Shown here: positions 44,693-53,229 of the stretch, piece by piece
How the letters are laid out: each line of letters begins with the position of its first letter
How positions within the stretch are numbered: the stretch's first letter is position 1
From: Shimia sp040370365
GTDB taxonomy: Bacteria > Pseudomonadota > Alphaproteobacteria > Rhodobacterales > Rhodobacteraceae
NCBI RefSeq assembly: GCF_040370365.1
Contig: NZ_BAABWQ010000001.1
Span: 992,001-1,056,000 of the forward strand
DNA: 64,000 nucleotides
Direction: 5' to 3'
Program-made: the position numbers and the translations under genes
The notes under the pieces: generated by a model
Told to the model about the DNA's origin: nothing
What the model saw: the letters and a program-made list of their open reading frames with translations, nothing else
Database searches by the model: none

Positions 44693-45643
44693 ATGAATCA
44701 GTCAGTTTCCATAGCGCGCATCGACACCATGCGTGCAGCTTCACGTGACATCGTGCGACAGCTTGGCTTCATGCAGAAAGGTCTGGCCGGAACCACGCTG
44801 TCTCCCTCCGCCGTGCATACCATCATCGAGGTGGGTTACGGCACCGTTAGCAATGCAAGTGCTCTTGGCGACATGCTCCATTTGGAGAAGTCGTCCGTAA
44901 GTCGCCTTGTCCAGAAACTCACAGATGATGGCTTGATCGAGGGGACGCTAAACCCCGCCGACCGACGGTCTCGCCAACTTGGGTTGACCAAAGACGGCAA
45001 AGCGCTTTTGAAATCGCTCGAAGACTTCGGTCGTCAACAAATGAAGGCGGCTTTTGCGCACCTTGCGAAGGACGATCTCACAAAGGTCGAAACTGGTTTG
45101 ACGCTTTTCGCCAGAGCCCTGCGCGGCGAAGACTGCCGCGTTTCCACACCCAATGCCGTGGAACTGCGCGAAGGGTATTGCCCGGGTGTGATTGCCGCCG
45201 TCGTTGGCTTGCACGCCTCATACTACGCGGCCAACTATGGGTTCGGTGCGGTCTTTGAGAGGAAGGTTGCGACCGAAATGTCGGAATTCATGGGGCGCAT
45301 CGCGCGCCCTGCCAACACGACATTCTCTGCCTTTCTCGGTGGAACCCTTCTTGGCTCTGTATCGCTTGATGGAGAAGATCTCGAGGAAAGTGTCAGCCAT
45401 CTCAGGTGGTTCATCGTCAGCCCCGACGCGCAAGGCATGGGTATCGGCAACCTGCTTCTTGAAAAAGCAACGTCATTTGCAGATGCAGCAGGTTTCGATC
45501 GGACCCGGCTCTGGACGTTCAAAGGCCTCGATGCAGCCCGTCATCTATATGAAAAACATGGCTTCGAATTGGTCCATGAAACCCGCGGCACGCAATGGGG
45601 CACGGAAGTCATTGAGCAAGAGTTCGAGCGAAAGCGGACCTAA
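44693..45643 (+). CDS. MarR-GNAT fusion protein
   Basis: 316 residues from the ATG at 44,693. About 1-145 are a MarR winged helix (ALGDMLHLEKSSVSRLVQKL, NPADRRSRQLGLTKDG); about 160-316 are a GNAT N-acetyltransferase with the acetyl-CoA loop VSPDAQGMGIGNLLLEKA and ARHLYEKHGFELVHE. This two-domain form is common in Proteobacteria; targets are unknown. A palindrome just upstream suggests self-control. Confidence 0.87.
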   Translation: MNQSVSIARIDTMRAASRDIVRQLGFMQKGLAGTTLSPSAVHTIIEVGYGTVSNASALGDMLHLEKSSVSRLVQKLTDDGLIEGTLNPADRRSRQLGLTKDGKALLKSLEDFGRQQMKAAFAHLAKDDLTKVETGLTLFARALRGEDCRVSTPNAVELREGYCPGVIAAVVGLHASYYAANYGFGAVFERKVATEMSEFMGRIARPANTTFSAFLGGTLLGSVSLDGEDLEESVSHLRWFIVSPDAQGMGIGNLLLEKATSFADAAGFDRTRLWTFKGLDAARHLYEKHGFELVHETRGTQWGTEVIEQEFERKRT

Positions 45644-45648
45644 CTCAA

Positions 45649-45783
45649 TGGCACATGAATGGCCGCATCGTACGCCGCGCAGACACCCAAAATTGTTGCG
45701 TCTGACACGGGGTGTCACAGTGCGCGACAGGGCATATCCACCAGTCAAAACACGCGAGAAACACGTCAAAGAAAGCCTGTAGC
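45649..45783 (+). other. doubtful 44-residue frame after the MarR-GNAT gene
   Basis: ATG to TAG frame of 44 codons, rich in Arg, His and Lys (begins MAHEWPHRTPRRHPKL), six bases after the preceding stop and upstream of a strong terminator. No ribosome site is visible and no family is recognised. The stretch may simply be the trailer of the MarR-GNAT transcript. Confidence 0.2.
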
Positions 45784-45838
45784 GGCGCATAGGACAGTCG
45801 AAAGACAGTCTTCCCGCAAGGCTTTCATCACAAACCAA

Positions 45839-45870
45839 AAAACGGCGCAGGATCCGTCCTGCGCCGTTTT
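45839..45870. terminator. strong rho-independent terminator
   Basis: AAAACGGCGCAGGA at 45,839-45,852 and TCCTGCGCCGTTTT at 45,857-45,870 form a perfect 14-bp stem with loop TCCG, followed by CATTTTC. It ends the MarR-GNAT transcript. Confidence 0.88.
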
Positions 45871-46403
45871 CATTTTCACTCTGCAACTCAGTGCGTCTTA
45901 GAAATCCCGAAAGCTTATGGTGTAACTCTCGGAATTTCTATGAGGTGACTGACTGTAAAAATGACCCATAGTTTGCCCATTTTGTCTCGTGTAACTCGTT
46001 GTTTTTGTTGTGGCCCATACTTTAATGTTACTCATTGGCGCCCATAAAATACACATAGCATGCACATTCAGTACAAGTACGGTTTCTTATCGCAAATTGA
46101 GCCCTAGGCTTGCGCTGAGAGATGTTCTAGTGCCTCACAGCCCACGAAGTCGTCCTCACGCATCAGTGGAAATCAAAGAGCAGCTGTTGTGAGGTATGCA
46201 GCATCCTGATTTTCGCCACATGGAAGCTTCCGTTCTCAAACAACTTCAGCTGCCGCAAGTGCATCCTCTTCTGCATCATGAAGTCGAAGGCAAAGCCCTA
46301 GCACTTTTTTGAGATTGGTTAGGCCATGCCCTAAATTACCCCGCAACTCCGGCTAAGCTTGGAGATAGATCGCAACACTGCCTAACCATACGGACTTCAG
46401 TAT
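45871..46403. other. AT-richer intergenic stretch with IS-like debris
   Basis: No intact gene. ACTCTCGGAA followed by TTTCTATGAGG at 45,925-45,945 repeats a motif seen at 5032-5052 and, inverted, at 5072-5086. It precedes a transposase fragment and may mark the end of a decayed insertion sequence and the border of the accessory island. Confidence 0.4.
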
Positions 46404-46695
46404 TGGAAGTCTGGCAAACCTCAGCAGAACGATTTCATCGAGTCATTCAATGGCAGTCTGCGCGACGAGTTGTTGAACGAGGGAGGAGATGTTTGACAGC
46501 CTCGACGACGCGCGGCACAAGCTGGCGCTATGGCGATAAGACTACCACAACGTCAGGTCGAACTCATCGCTCGACGGCCAGACACCTGCAGAAGCGCGCC
46601 AGACGCTCGAGCTATTTAAGGACTCCGCGCCCGACGCGCTTGCCCACACCAACGACGAAGACTATGAAACCCAGACCCGCAGACTCTCGTTATGA
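46404..46695 (+). pseudogene. IS3-family transposase (OrfB) C-terminal relic
   Basis: One frame reads KPQQNDFIESFNGSLRDELL, the segment holding the catalytic Glu of the IS3 DDE integrase core. After a frameshift it continues MFDSLDDARHKLALWR, an in-frame TAA, then DYHNVRSNSSLDGQTPAEAR. The N-terminal two thirds, including the two Asp residues, are missing. A dead remnant next to the YcaO island suggests past mobility. Confidence 0.8.
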
Positions 46696-46775
46696 ATTGG
46701 GGACATTCGGGGACTGGCCAATCCTAATCAGATAGTCCCTTAGCCATTGTTGAAGTTTCTAATTCTGGTCTCCGC

Positions 46776-47996
46776 TCAGTTTTGGTTACAAGTGCCGTGC
46801 TGACCACCGGCACTTCTGCACATTTCAGCTAACTCTCGCAGACTTGAGAAATAGTCTTCGAATGCCTTAGCAGCGTCTTCAAAATTCCCATCTTCATCCG
46901 GCCAAAGAGAGATATGACTGTGTTCACTTCGTCGCGATAGAGGCATTGTTGTGTTGGCTGCAAGCCTCAGAACTGAGCAATAATTTCTTGTCACAGGTCT
47001 TGAAGACAAAGAGATGTCGTGACAACGACTGCAGCCATCAGCTGAAGCAACCGGGTCGGGATTACACCAATCGTTGAGGCCAAACTCCACGAAGTCAAAA
47101 TCGTCGTTCTTAGTTTTTCCAGATTGGAAGATATTATGGAGCGTTGTTCCCGGATGTAGCAACAACGGATTGTCTCCGATGTGGCACGTGCTGCAATTTT
47201 CTGAGTCGTTAACGTGAGCCATATCGTGAAACTCGCTTGTCAGTGTTTCTTCGGGCAGCATTCGTATAGGTTCTTTTTCGCCGTCCACGTATTTTAGGTT
47301 GTCAAAGAAGCAGGCTTTGGAGCGCTCTTCGTCCATACAGATTGTTCCAATTGGAATGTCGCCAGTCAACACACGCTTGAAGGCAACGCAAAATCCATCG
47401 GAAGTTGATTGGCCATTGGTATCGATCCCATGAAGCCAAATGGACATCTCTGTGGCTGTAGTGAAGATCAATGTAGTGTCATTGCTGATATCAATTTCCT
47501 CGCTCCAATCGCTTGCCCCGATTGGGCCGGGCACAGGCACACCCGCTGCTCGGCAGTTGGAGATGTATTGATCCACAAGCTGAGGATGGAGATCGTCTCG
47601 TTCTTCGACGCTAACTCCAACACCAGTTCCACTCTCCTCTATCCTGGAGCGAGACAGCCCAGATCGTTTAACAAGTCCCCACGCCAAGTCGATGTGTTCC
47701 TGCGCCAACGCTTCGTCGGTTACATCGTAAAATGATGCAATAAGCTGTGAAAGCGTCGGCAAATCCACCAAAGTGTTGCTATCAAAGTTCAGCTGCTTCG
47801 CGTCATCCGGTAAAGCGAATTGAAGGCAGGAGGCAACTTCTCTTAGTTTATTCGGCAGGTCTTCTGGCGTTACTTCAATCTCTTCGCCTGTTTCTAAGTT
47901 GAAGACATGACCATAAGCCATACCAATTTTGCACTCTTGCGCGAACGCCGGAACCGCAAGAAGCATGATTGGGAGAATTTGAAGAAAAAACCTCAT
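46776..47996 (-). CDS. secreted protein with two c-type heme motifs
   Basis: 406 residues with a Sec signal (MRFFLQILPIMLLAVPAFAQ), hence periplasmic. Two CxxCH motifs: CSTCH at 268-272 and CSRCH at 322-326, with extra Cys pairs and His in between. The N-terminal 250 residues match no family I recognise. Its start overlaps the tfuA stop (ATGA), so it belongs to the YcaO operon. It may accept electrons, as diheme cytochromes do in quinohemoprotein amine dehydrogenases, but that link is inferred. Confidence 0.72.
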   Translation of the reverse strand: MRFFLQILPIMLLAVPAFAQECKIGMAYGHVFNLETGEEIEVTPEDLPNKLREVASCLQFALPDDAKQLNFDSNTLVDLPTLSQLIASFYDVTDEALAQEHIDLAWGLVKRSGLSRSRIEESGTGVGVSVEERDDLHPQLVDQYISNCRAAGVPVPGPIGASDWSEEIDISNDTTLIFTTATEMSIWLHGIDTNGQSTSDGFCVAFKRVLTGDIPIGTICMDEERSKACFFDNLKYVDGEKEPIRMLPEETLTSEFHDMAHVNDSENCSTCHIGDNPLLLHPGTTLHNIFQSGKTKNDDFDFVEFGLNDWCNPDPVASADGCSRCHDISLSSRPVTRNYCSVLRLAANTTMPLSRRSEHSHISLWPDEDGNFEDAAKAFEDYFSSLRELAEMCRSAGGQHGTCNQN

Positions 47997-48709
47997 AATG
48001 AAATATCCAACTTCTTAATAAGTGCTGACATGAACGTCGTCCGCTCATAGGAAATCGTTGGAGGGACGGGTGAAGAAGTCGATGCTAAGGTGTCTAGAAG
48101 CAGCATGGCATCTCGCGTTTTAACTGCATGGCCGAGTGCTGCGATTTGCGACTGAATCGACGCGCGCTGATCTGCATTATCCAATACTCGAAGCAGCAGA
48201 CTTTCCCACGTCCGCTTCTTGAAATACATCGACCGCCCAGTGTTAATAACTAGCTCTGCGATCTCAGAACCAAAAGCTGGTGTTGTACGAAGCCGGGTAA
48301 CAACATCTTCCATTTCAACAATCGATAGATTCAATGGTGGATAGCCAAGTTCTCGCGGACCGTGGATGACTGCGACATCAGCATCGGACACCCGCTGTCC
48401 ACTGGCATACTCGGTAAAAACTTGGCCAAGACCAATCATGCCGAAGCGCTGCAATTCTGCAGCGCGTAATGCGCCCATACTAGAGGCACCAAATACTGCG
48501 CAGCCGCGATCTAACGCTTCAAGAATCTCTTTGTGCCAGACTGCTGGCCCTTGCTCGAAGCCGCCGTCAATTATCCCAATGGTCTTTCGGCCTTCCGCAA
48601 CAGCCTTTAGAACATCACCACAATTGGCTGGCGGTCGTATGTCAATGGAATTGAATTCTCTGGTCTGGCTACCATGAAGACTGGGACCTGCAAAAACGAC
48701 AGGTCTCAT
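47993..48709 (-). CDS. tfuA: TfuA-like protein, YcaO partner
   Basis: 238 residues. The TfuA core is plain at about 40-90: TIGIIDGGFEQGPAVWHKEI, LDRGCAVFGASSMGALRAAE. Named after trifolitoxin biosynthesis; TfuA partners of YcaO proteins are known from peptide thioamidation, where they aid sulfur delivery. ATGA overlap with ycaO upstream and with the heme-protein gene downstream fixes the operon order and suggests the pair works together. Confidence 0.9.
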   Translation of the reverse strand: MRPVVFAGPSLHGSQTREFNSIDIRPPANCGDVLKAVAEGRKTIGIIDGGFEQGPAVWHKEILEALDRGCAVFGASSMGALRAAELQRFGMIGLGQVFTEYASGQRVSDADVAVIHGPRELGYPPLNLSIVEMEDVVTRLRTTPAFGSEIAELVINTGRSMYFKKRTWESLLLRVLDNADQRASIQSQIAALGHAVKTRDAMLLLDTLASTSSPVPPTISYERTTFMSALIKKLDISL

Positions 48710-49923
48710 TTCGACAAAAGCCCATCCAGAAAACGCCGGGCAGCGGCTTCTGGCATGGCTCTCCCTGGAATATGTTCAACAGACATCAAATCGTCCGCTA
48801 ACACTCGGACAATCTCAAACGCGTTTGGAACGCCGCCAAGCGAGAAGGCATAAATTCCTTCAATGCCCTTGGCTCTTAGCGCCGCAATCAATCGCCCGAG
48901 CTCGTAGCCAGAATCGATCTGCGAGCTCTTGCGTTGCTCTACAATAACTGCTGGGTAGAATCCGGTTGCGACTTGAGACGATGTTACATTGTACTCATCC
49001 GAACCGAGGTCTTCTCGTGAACCCGCAACAAAAGTTAACCTGGTTTGGATGGCTTCGAGCAGCGCAGCTAGCGCGGCGTCCTCGGTACTGTCTCGACATG
49101 CCACGCCGCAGAACAGAGGATGGGCCTCTGCGGATTTTGACATGAGTGCAGCGACAACAACAGGAACGTCGAAACCGGTCCTCGGTGACATGAAACGAGC
49201 TTCCAATCCTGCGCGCTTGACCATTCTGACGATTTCTGGGAACGGATGATGAGGCTCGCAATGAAGCGTCATAGATGAATCGGGGTCACTTCTTCGAATC
49301 GGAAAGTGCTGTGCTGCAAGAAAAGCATCGTCCTCAACTAGCTCGCGCAACCCGTGAAGCACAGCGCCAGCTATGTTGCCGGCTGCTGCTAAACCGTTGG
49401 ACGCCATTAGATAAATATCTGGATTCCAGGGAGCTTCGGCAGTCATGTCCATACCAATCAGGTTGAACGGCGCGAACACCTCTTCACCACTCAAAAGACA
49501 CTGCCCTTTAACCCAGGCAACTTCTTCATCTGGGTGAACCCGGCTTGCCGCGCAACGCGGTTGACGAGCAAGCGGAATTATCCGATGGCCACGCTCTACC
49601 ATACGATCTGGGGTTTCGACTAAGGCACAAATGTCAGACGCCTTTTCGGCAAAAGCTTGCTCCAGGGATTCAAAAACCGCCGATAGCCATGCCGCGTCAT
49701 CAGTTACCCCTTTTCCAGTTGCAACAGAAAGACCGCGTGACATTGGGCGAATTGCGCTCCAAACAGGCACGCCAATAGTGTCGAGACCAGTCTGGTCAGC
49801 GACCCGCGAGATGCCAAAAGTACCGAGGAGAGGTTCGATGTCTTCCCGGCAACAGAAACTTGCGGGTGCGGGTTGGCCCAAGGCGAGCCGTAGTTGAAGA
49901 TCGTTCAAGGCCTTAATACCCAT
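48706..49923 (-). CDS. ycaO: YcaO-domain protein (TfuA-associated)
   Basis: 405 residues from the ATG at 49,923; an ATG at 50,007 would add 28 residues but overlap the preceding gene by 62 bases, and GTG codons lie between. TfuA-type YcaO hallmarks: ISRVADQTGLDTIGVPVWSA, IRPMSRGLSVATGKGVTDDA, then the ATP/Mg-binding acidic helix WLSAVFESLEQAFAEK. No PxPxP C-terminus, unlike azoline-forming YcaOs; ends ARRFLDGLLSK. YcaO enzymes activate a backbone amide with ATP. With TfuA, thioamide formation on a peptide or protein is the likeliest chemistry; the substrate is not identified. Confidence 0.9.
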   Translation of the reverse strand: MGIKALNDLQLRLALGQPAPASFCCREDIEPLLGTFGISRVADQTGLDTIGVPVWSAIRPMSRGLSVATGKGVTDDAAWLSAVFESLEQAFAEKASDICALVETPDRMVERGHRIIPLARQPRCAASRVHPDEEVAWVKGQCLLSGEEVFAPFNLIGMDMTAEAPWNPDIYLMASNGLAAAGNIAGAVLHGLRELVEDDAFLAAQHFPIRRSDPDSSMTLHCEPHHPFPEIVRMVKRAGLEARFMSPRTGFDVPVVVAALMSKSAEAHPLFCGVACRDSTEDAALAALLEAIQTRLTFVAGSREDLGSDEYNVTSSQVATGFYPAVIVEQRKSSQIDSGYELGRLIAALRAKGIEGIYAFSLGGVPNAFEIVRVLADDLMSVEHIPGRAMPEAAARRFLDGLLSK

Positions 49924-49945
49924 GTTCGCCGGCCGGACCACCACC

Positions 49946-50494
49946 TTAGGGTTTCGTCCAATGATCTGACTTATCGAGGTTTTCCTCACTGATATCGCCG
50001 ATGGCATACTTCTGTGGGCTAGATGAAACAGTCGCCGGCTTCGGGGTCGTACAGCCAGAGTTCTTATCGAGATAAGTACCGATCTGCTCCCCTAACGTAC
50101 CAACTGATCGTCCTCTGGCGACTAAATCGCAAACGTCATCTTGGTGAATGGCGACGCAGAAATCTACGTCATAGACACCACTTCCGGACGCAATGTGTTG
50201 TGCGACGGTATCGGCGAAATGGATCTCGCGGAAGAAATTGGCTTCGACCTCCCGCTCCACAGAACCGTGACCGTTCCTCTCGATGTCTGAGTTGTAGTCG
50301 ACCAAGTCGCTTATATCGACACCGCGAAGCTGTGGCAGAAGGTGTCTCACGATGGCAGCTCGCCCCTTGTTACCAAGTCCTTCAGCTCTCAAGTCAGCCT
50401 CAGAATAATGCACGACCATCACCGGATCAGTGATAACAATTGTGAGCCCTTTTTCGGTGTCTCCAATGACAAAAATTTTTGCTGGTACCGCCAT
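49946..50494 (-). CDS. unknown 182-residue protein upstream of ycaO, candidate YcaO substrate or partner
   Basis: Start at 50,494 (MAVPAKIFVIGDTEKGL), with AGAAGGAG 7 bases upstream. About 1-125 look folded (beta-rich start, HYSEADLRAEGLGNKGRAAI); the last 50 residues are polar and low in hydrophobics, with one Cys in KNSGCTTPKPATVSSSP. It lies between the regulator and ycaO, where RiPP clusters often keep the precursor. A folded leader with a flexible tail would fit, but no leader family (NHLP, Nif11) was recognised. Confidence 0.65.
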   Translation of the reverse strand: MAVPAKIFVIGDTEKGLTIVITDPVMVVHYSEADLRAEGLGNKGRAAIVRHLLPQLRGVDISDLVDYNSDIERNGHGSVEREVEANFFREIHFADTVAQHIASGSGVYDVDFCVAIHQDDVCDLVARGRSVGTLGEQIGTYLDKNSGCTTPKPATVSSSPQKYAIGDISEENLDKSDHWTKP

Positions 50495-50516
50495 AGTCTT
50501 TCTCCTTCTGAATGAA

Positions 50517-52445
50517 TCACTTAAGTCCTGCAAGTCGCAGGCCTTCGATAAAGGGTTCTAAATCGTCCGCCGATCGGTGTGGTTGCAACCTCGTCATTTC
50601 TGCGGCGGTTTGGTTTGGATAAGTTTCAATTAGGCGCCTTCCGTAGTCACGAGCCTCAACAGTGTTTCCAAGTTGCCCATGACATGCCGCCAAAAGCCGG
50701 AGAACCGGCTCGTCGTTTTCTAGCCGGTCGCAAAGCTCGATTGCGTGATCATAATCTGCTTTTGAAAAGGCGATGCTTGCGCCTGCCCACCAATAGTGCT
50801 CTGGGGGTAGTGGATTGAGATCGAGTGCTTTCTCGAAAAGCTGCCAGGCATGATCCGGCGATCCGACGAACCCTAAGGCATCGCTCTGGTCAAGCAAGAT
50901 ATCCGCCGAGTTTGGGTGAAGTTCGTGAGCGGTTTCAAAACAAGCTTCAGACGTATCGAAGTCGTGTTGATAAAGGCTGACCATCGCCTTGCGCCAATGC
51001 CCAGTCGAACACTGTGGACGACAGAGGATTGCACTGTTTGCAAGTTCCCTCGCTTCATTTAGCAGTCGCGGTTCGTTGCCTCCGGTCAACAACCATTCAA
51101 GATAGAGCGAGAATGATACTCCTGAATAGGCTTCGGAATGGCTTGCATCATCACGGAGCACCTCGAGAAAATGCCTGCGTGCACGGCGTACACTCTTTAA
51201 GTCACATTTCTTCAGCGACTTCTGTCCCAAAAGGAAGTTTAGGTAGGCAGAACTAGGCTGTTCGCGTTCAGTCTCAAACAAACTTTCAAGTGTTGAAGTT
51301 ATTTCGATAGCGACGCGATTCACGAGGCGTCTCCCAGTCGAAAAAAGGCCGATCTTGGCAAGACCAAACTCATCGCCCCACAAGATTGTACCCTTCGACA
51401 TATCAACCAGTCTGGCGGAAAGCACTCCTAGTTCCGGACCAGGAACGATCTTGCTATAGACTGTATAGTTTGCTCGCAATTCGCCATTTTCTTCAAGGAC
51501 ACCGCCATCGCTCTTCGCCTGAAAGCTGCTATGCGCAGCGAGTGTCGTAAACCGGCGATCTCGTGACATCTCGTTTGCAAGGTCTTCAATGAACGAGCGC
51601 ACAAGTGCTGTACTCAACCCTCCCTCACCAATCTTTGCCGGAGCAAGAATCGCGACTCTTGGCGGTTTAGCAGGTGATGCCTCTCTCGGCTTAGCTGTCG
51701 GACATGGTTGCACACGCATCCGACTCCGAGTTTTTGCAGGCATCACGGTGTCCAACACAGGCCCAGCTTCCGCAGCCCTTTTTAACATTGCGTCAAACAA
51801 CCGAGCTACTTCGTTGTCTTGCCCCGCCGCACGATATGCCGCCATCAATGCACGGTAAGTCTCCTCACGATCCGCTTCTATACCGAGCGCATGCTGTTCA
51901 ATGTCCATTAGATGGGCTGAATTCGCCCGGCCATATCGAGTTAAATTTGTTAGCCCAGTTTCGATTAAGGAAAAGTAGCGATTTGCAAGTTGCGCCCTAA
52001 ATGCTGGAATAGCCTCCTCGAGACAGCAGTTGTCAAGATTGATACCATCCAAAACAGATCCTCGATAGAGATCCATTACGCGACTGAATTCATCAGCTGA
52101 AGTTATCTCATCAAGCGATTGGAATTGGACCAGATCAATTTCTGTACAGCTGTTAGGGATCCAAACGGATACATTGTCGAATGCAATGCAACCTCGCAAA
52201 TCAGGCTTAGCCAACTGCATTCGTTTCAAGAGTTGCCGAAGATTTGCAAGGTTTGCCGAGTCGCTGGAATTGTTCCAAATTTTATCCGCGATTGCTGCCC
52301 TAGAAAGCCGATGACCAGGACTCATACATAACAACGTAATCAGTGCGTATCCTCGACTGGGGAAAGACGCAGAGTACTCAGGCAGTTCAGCACTTGGCTG
52401 GCCGAGTACTCTAATAGTTGTGGACGCAGGAACGTTGCGACGCAT
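50517..52445 (-). CDS. SARP/BTAD-type regulator with TolB-like and TPR regions
   Basis: 642 residues from the ATG at 52,445; a TTG at 52,457 is possible because GGGGGAGG lies very close to the ATG. About 1-100: OmpR-like winged helix (FPSRGYALITLLCMSPGHRL, IADKIWNN). About 105-240: BTAD helices (VMDLYRGSVLDG, IEADREETYRALMAAYRAAG). About 270-400: a domain like the TolB-like part of class III cyclase-type regulators (VAILAPAKIGEGGL, ILWGDEFG). The rest: TPR-like helices. SARPs activate secondary-metabolite operons. First gene of the ycaO operon. Confidence 0.82.
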   Translation of the reverse strand: MRRNVPASTTIRVLGQPSAELPEYSASFPSRGYALITLLCMSPGHRLSRAAIADKIWNNSSDSANLANLRQLLKRMQLAKPDLRGCIAFDNVSVWIPNSCTEIDLVQFQSLDEITSADEFSRVMDLYRGSVLDGINLDNCCLEEAIPAFRAQLANRYFSLIETGLTNLTRYGRANSAHLMDIEQHALGIEADREETYRALMAAYRAAGQDNEVARLFDAMLKRAAEAGPVLDTVMPAKTRSRMRVQPCPTAKPREASPAKPPRVAILAPAKIGEGGLSTALVRSFIEDLANEMSRDRRFTTLAAHSSFQAKSDGGVLEENGELRANYTVYSKIVPGPELGVLSARLVDMSKGTILWGDEFGLAKIGLFSTGRRLVNRVAIEITSTLESLFETEREQPSSAYLNFLLGQKSLKKCDLKSVRRARRHFLEVLRDDASHSEAYSGVSFSLYLEWLLTGGNEPRLLNEARELANSAILCRPQCSTGHWRKAMVSLYQHDFDTSEACFETAHELHPNSADILLDQSDALGFVGSPDHAWQLFEKALDLNPLPPEHYWWAGASIAFSKADYDHAIELCDRLENDEPVLRLLAACHGQLGNTVEARDYGRRLIETYPNQTAAEMTRLQPHRSADDLEPFIEGLRLAGLK

Positions 52446-52517
52446 GACCTCCCCCAAAGCAACCCACGGTAACAGTCACATAAATCCGAGCACACGACAA
52501 TCTTCATTGCCCGTCCA

Positions 52518-52539
52518 TGTCACGCCGCTGTCACGCCGC
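52518..52539. promoter_or_regulatory. perfect tandem repeat TGTCACGCCGC x2, candidate SARP site
   Basis: TGTCACGCCGC at 52,518-52,528 is repeated without gap at 52,529-52,539. SARP regulators bind heptamer direct repeats spaced so that they recur every 11 bp, one helical turn, exactly the period here. It lies in the 149-base gap between the SARP gene and the divergent operon, 56 bases before the latter's first start codon. Confidence 0.65.
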
Positions 52540-52563
52540 GTGCCTTAGCCATAAGCAAGGCAC
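52540..52563. repeat. inverted repeat in the divergent promoter
   Basis: GTGCCTT at 52,540-52,546 and AAGGCAC at 52,557-52,563 are perfect 7-base arms around 10 bases, directly after the tandem repeat. Could be a second regulator site or a leader hairpin of the plus-strand operon. Confidence 0.4.
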
Positions 52564-52594
52564 ATTCGTTCAAACGTAGTGAAAGCTTATCTCG

Positions 52595-53083
52595 ATGTCG
52601 CAACAATTGACCCGAAATTTCGACATAATCGAAACACTCATGACTGAAGATATTGGGCTTGTTGCAAGTGAACTTCTCTTCTTTGAAAATCAGGTGTTTT
52701 ACCCAGTAGGTTCGTTGCTCAACTCGTTCGTGAGCCAAGTTTGGCTCGGAATGGGAGAAAAGAACTCATCTACAGCAAGTGACCTTCTCTTTGAGATGTG
52801 CCAATCGTCCGACCAGCCTTCTGGCTACAATCTCTACGAAATTGTGCTCAGAACTGGCAAGGGCGCTGCCTACGGTGGCTGGGTTTTCGGGTCAGATTTT
52901 GAAATTTCTGATAGATTTATTTCTGGACATCGCATCATTCGAACTTCGTTCAGGGGAGAGCTGCTCGATTTTGGATTCGCGCCAGATACCGGGCAATACA
53001 AACTTATATCTGGAGACCTGAAAGGGCTGTCGACGGGCGAGATACGAGAGTTGGCAAAATCACGTCAACGCACGCCTCGATGA
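52595..53083 (+). CDS. unknown 162-residue protein
   Basis: Start ATG at 52,595 without a clear ribosome site. No signal peptide or membrane segment. Mixed alpha/beta composition, with VASELLFFENQVFYPVGSLL and GYNLYEIVLRTGKGAAYGGW the most hydrophobic parts. No family recognised. First gene of the plus-strand operon; ATGA overlap with the next small ORF supports it being real. Confidence 0.65.
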   Translation: MSQQLTRNFDIIETLMTEDIGLVASELLFFENQVFYPVGSLLNSFVSQVWLGMGEKNSSTASDLLFEMCQSSDQPSGYNLYEIVLRTGKGAAYGGWVFGSDFEISDRFISGHRIIRTSFRGELLDFGFAPDTGQYKLISGDLKGLSTGEIRELAKSRQRTPR

Positions 53084-53229
53084 CTAATTACATCTCAAAT
53101 ACAGAGCGCGATCGAGCTGCGCGGATCGCGGCTAATCGACTTGGTTTAGCTGTGCGCGGACAAGCATCTCTAAAGCGAGATTTTGCACACAGAGTCAGAC
53201 ATAGAGTTACTTCTGGGAGAAGAAAATGA
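53080..53229 (+). CDS. 49-residue basic peptide, coupled at both ends
   Basis: ATG at 53,080 overlaps the preceding stop (ATGA), and its TGA at 53,227 overlaps the ATG of the metalloprotease gene the same way. The peptide (begins MTNYISNTERDRAARIAANR, ends HRVTSGRRK) is rich in Arg and has no Cys, Trp or membrane segment. The double overlap is unlikely by chance. Options: a small regulator, a precursor peptide cut by the neighbouring protease, or a translation-coupling frame. Confidence 0.55.
   Translation: MTNYISNTERDRAARIAANRLGLAVRGQASLKRDFAHRVRHRVTSGRRK

Noticed and set aside
46403..46735. 110-residue frame on the plus strand
   Set aside because: It is an out-of-frame reading of the IS3 transposase relic, rich in Arg and Thr without structure.
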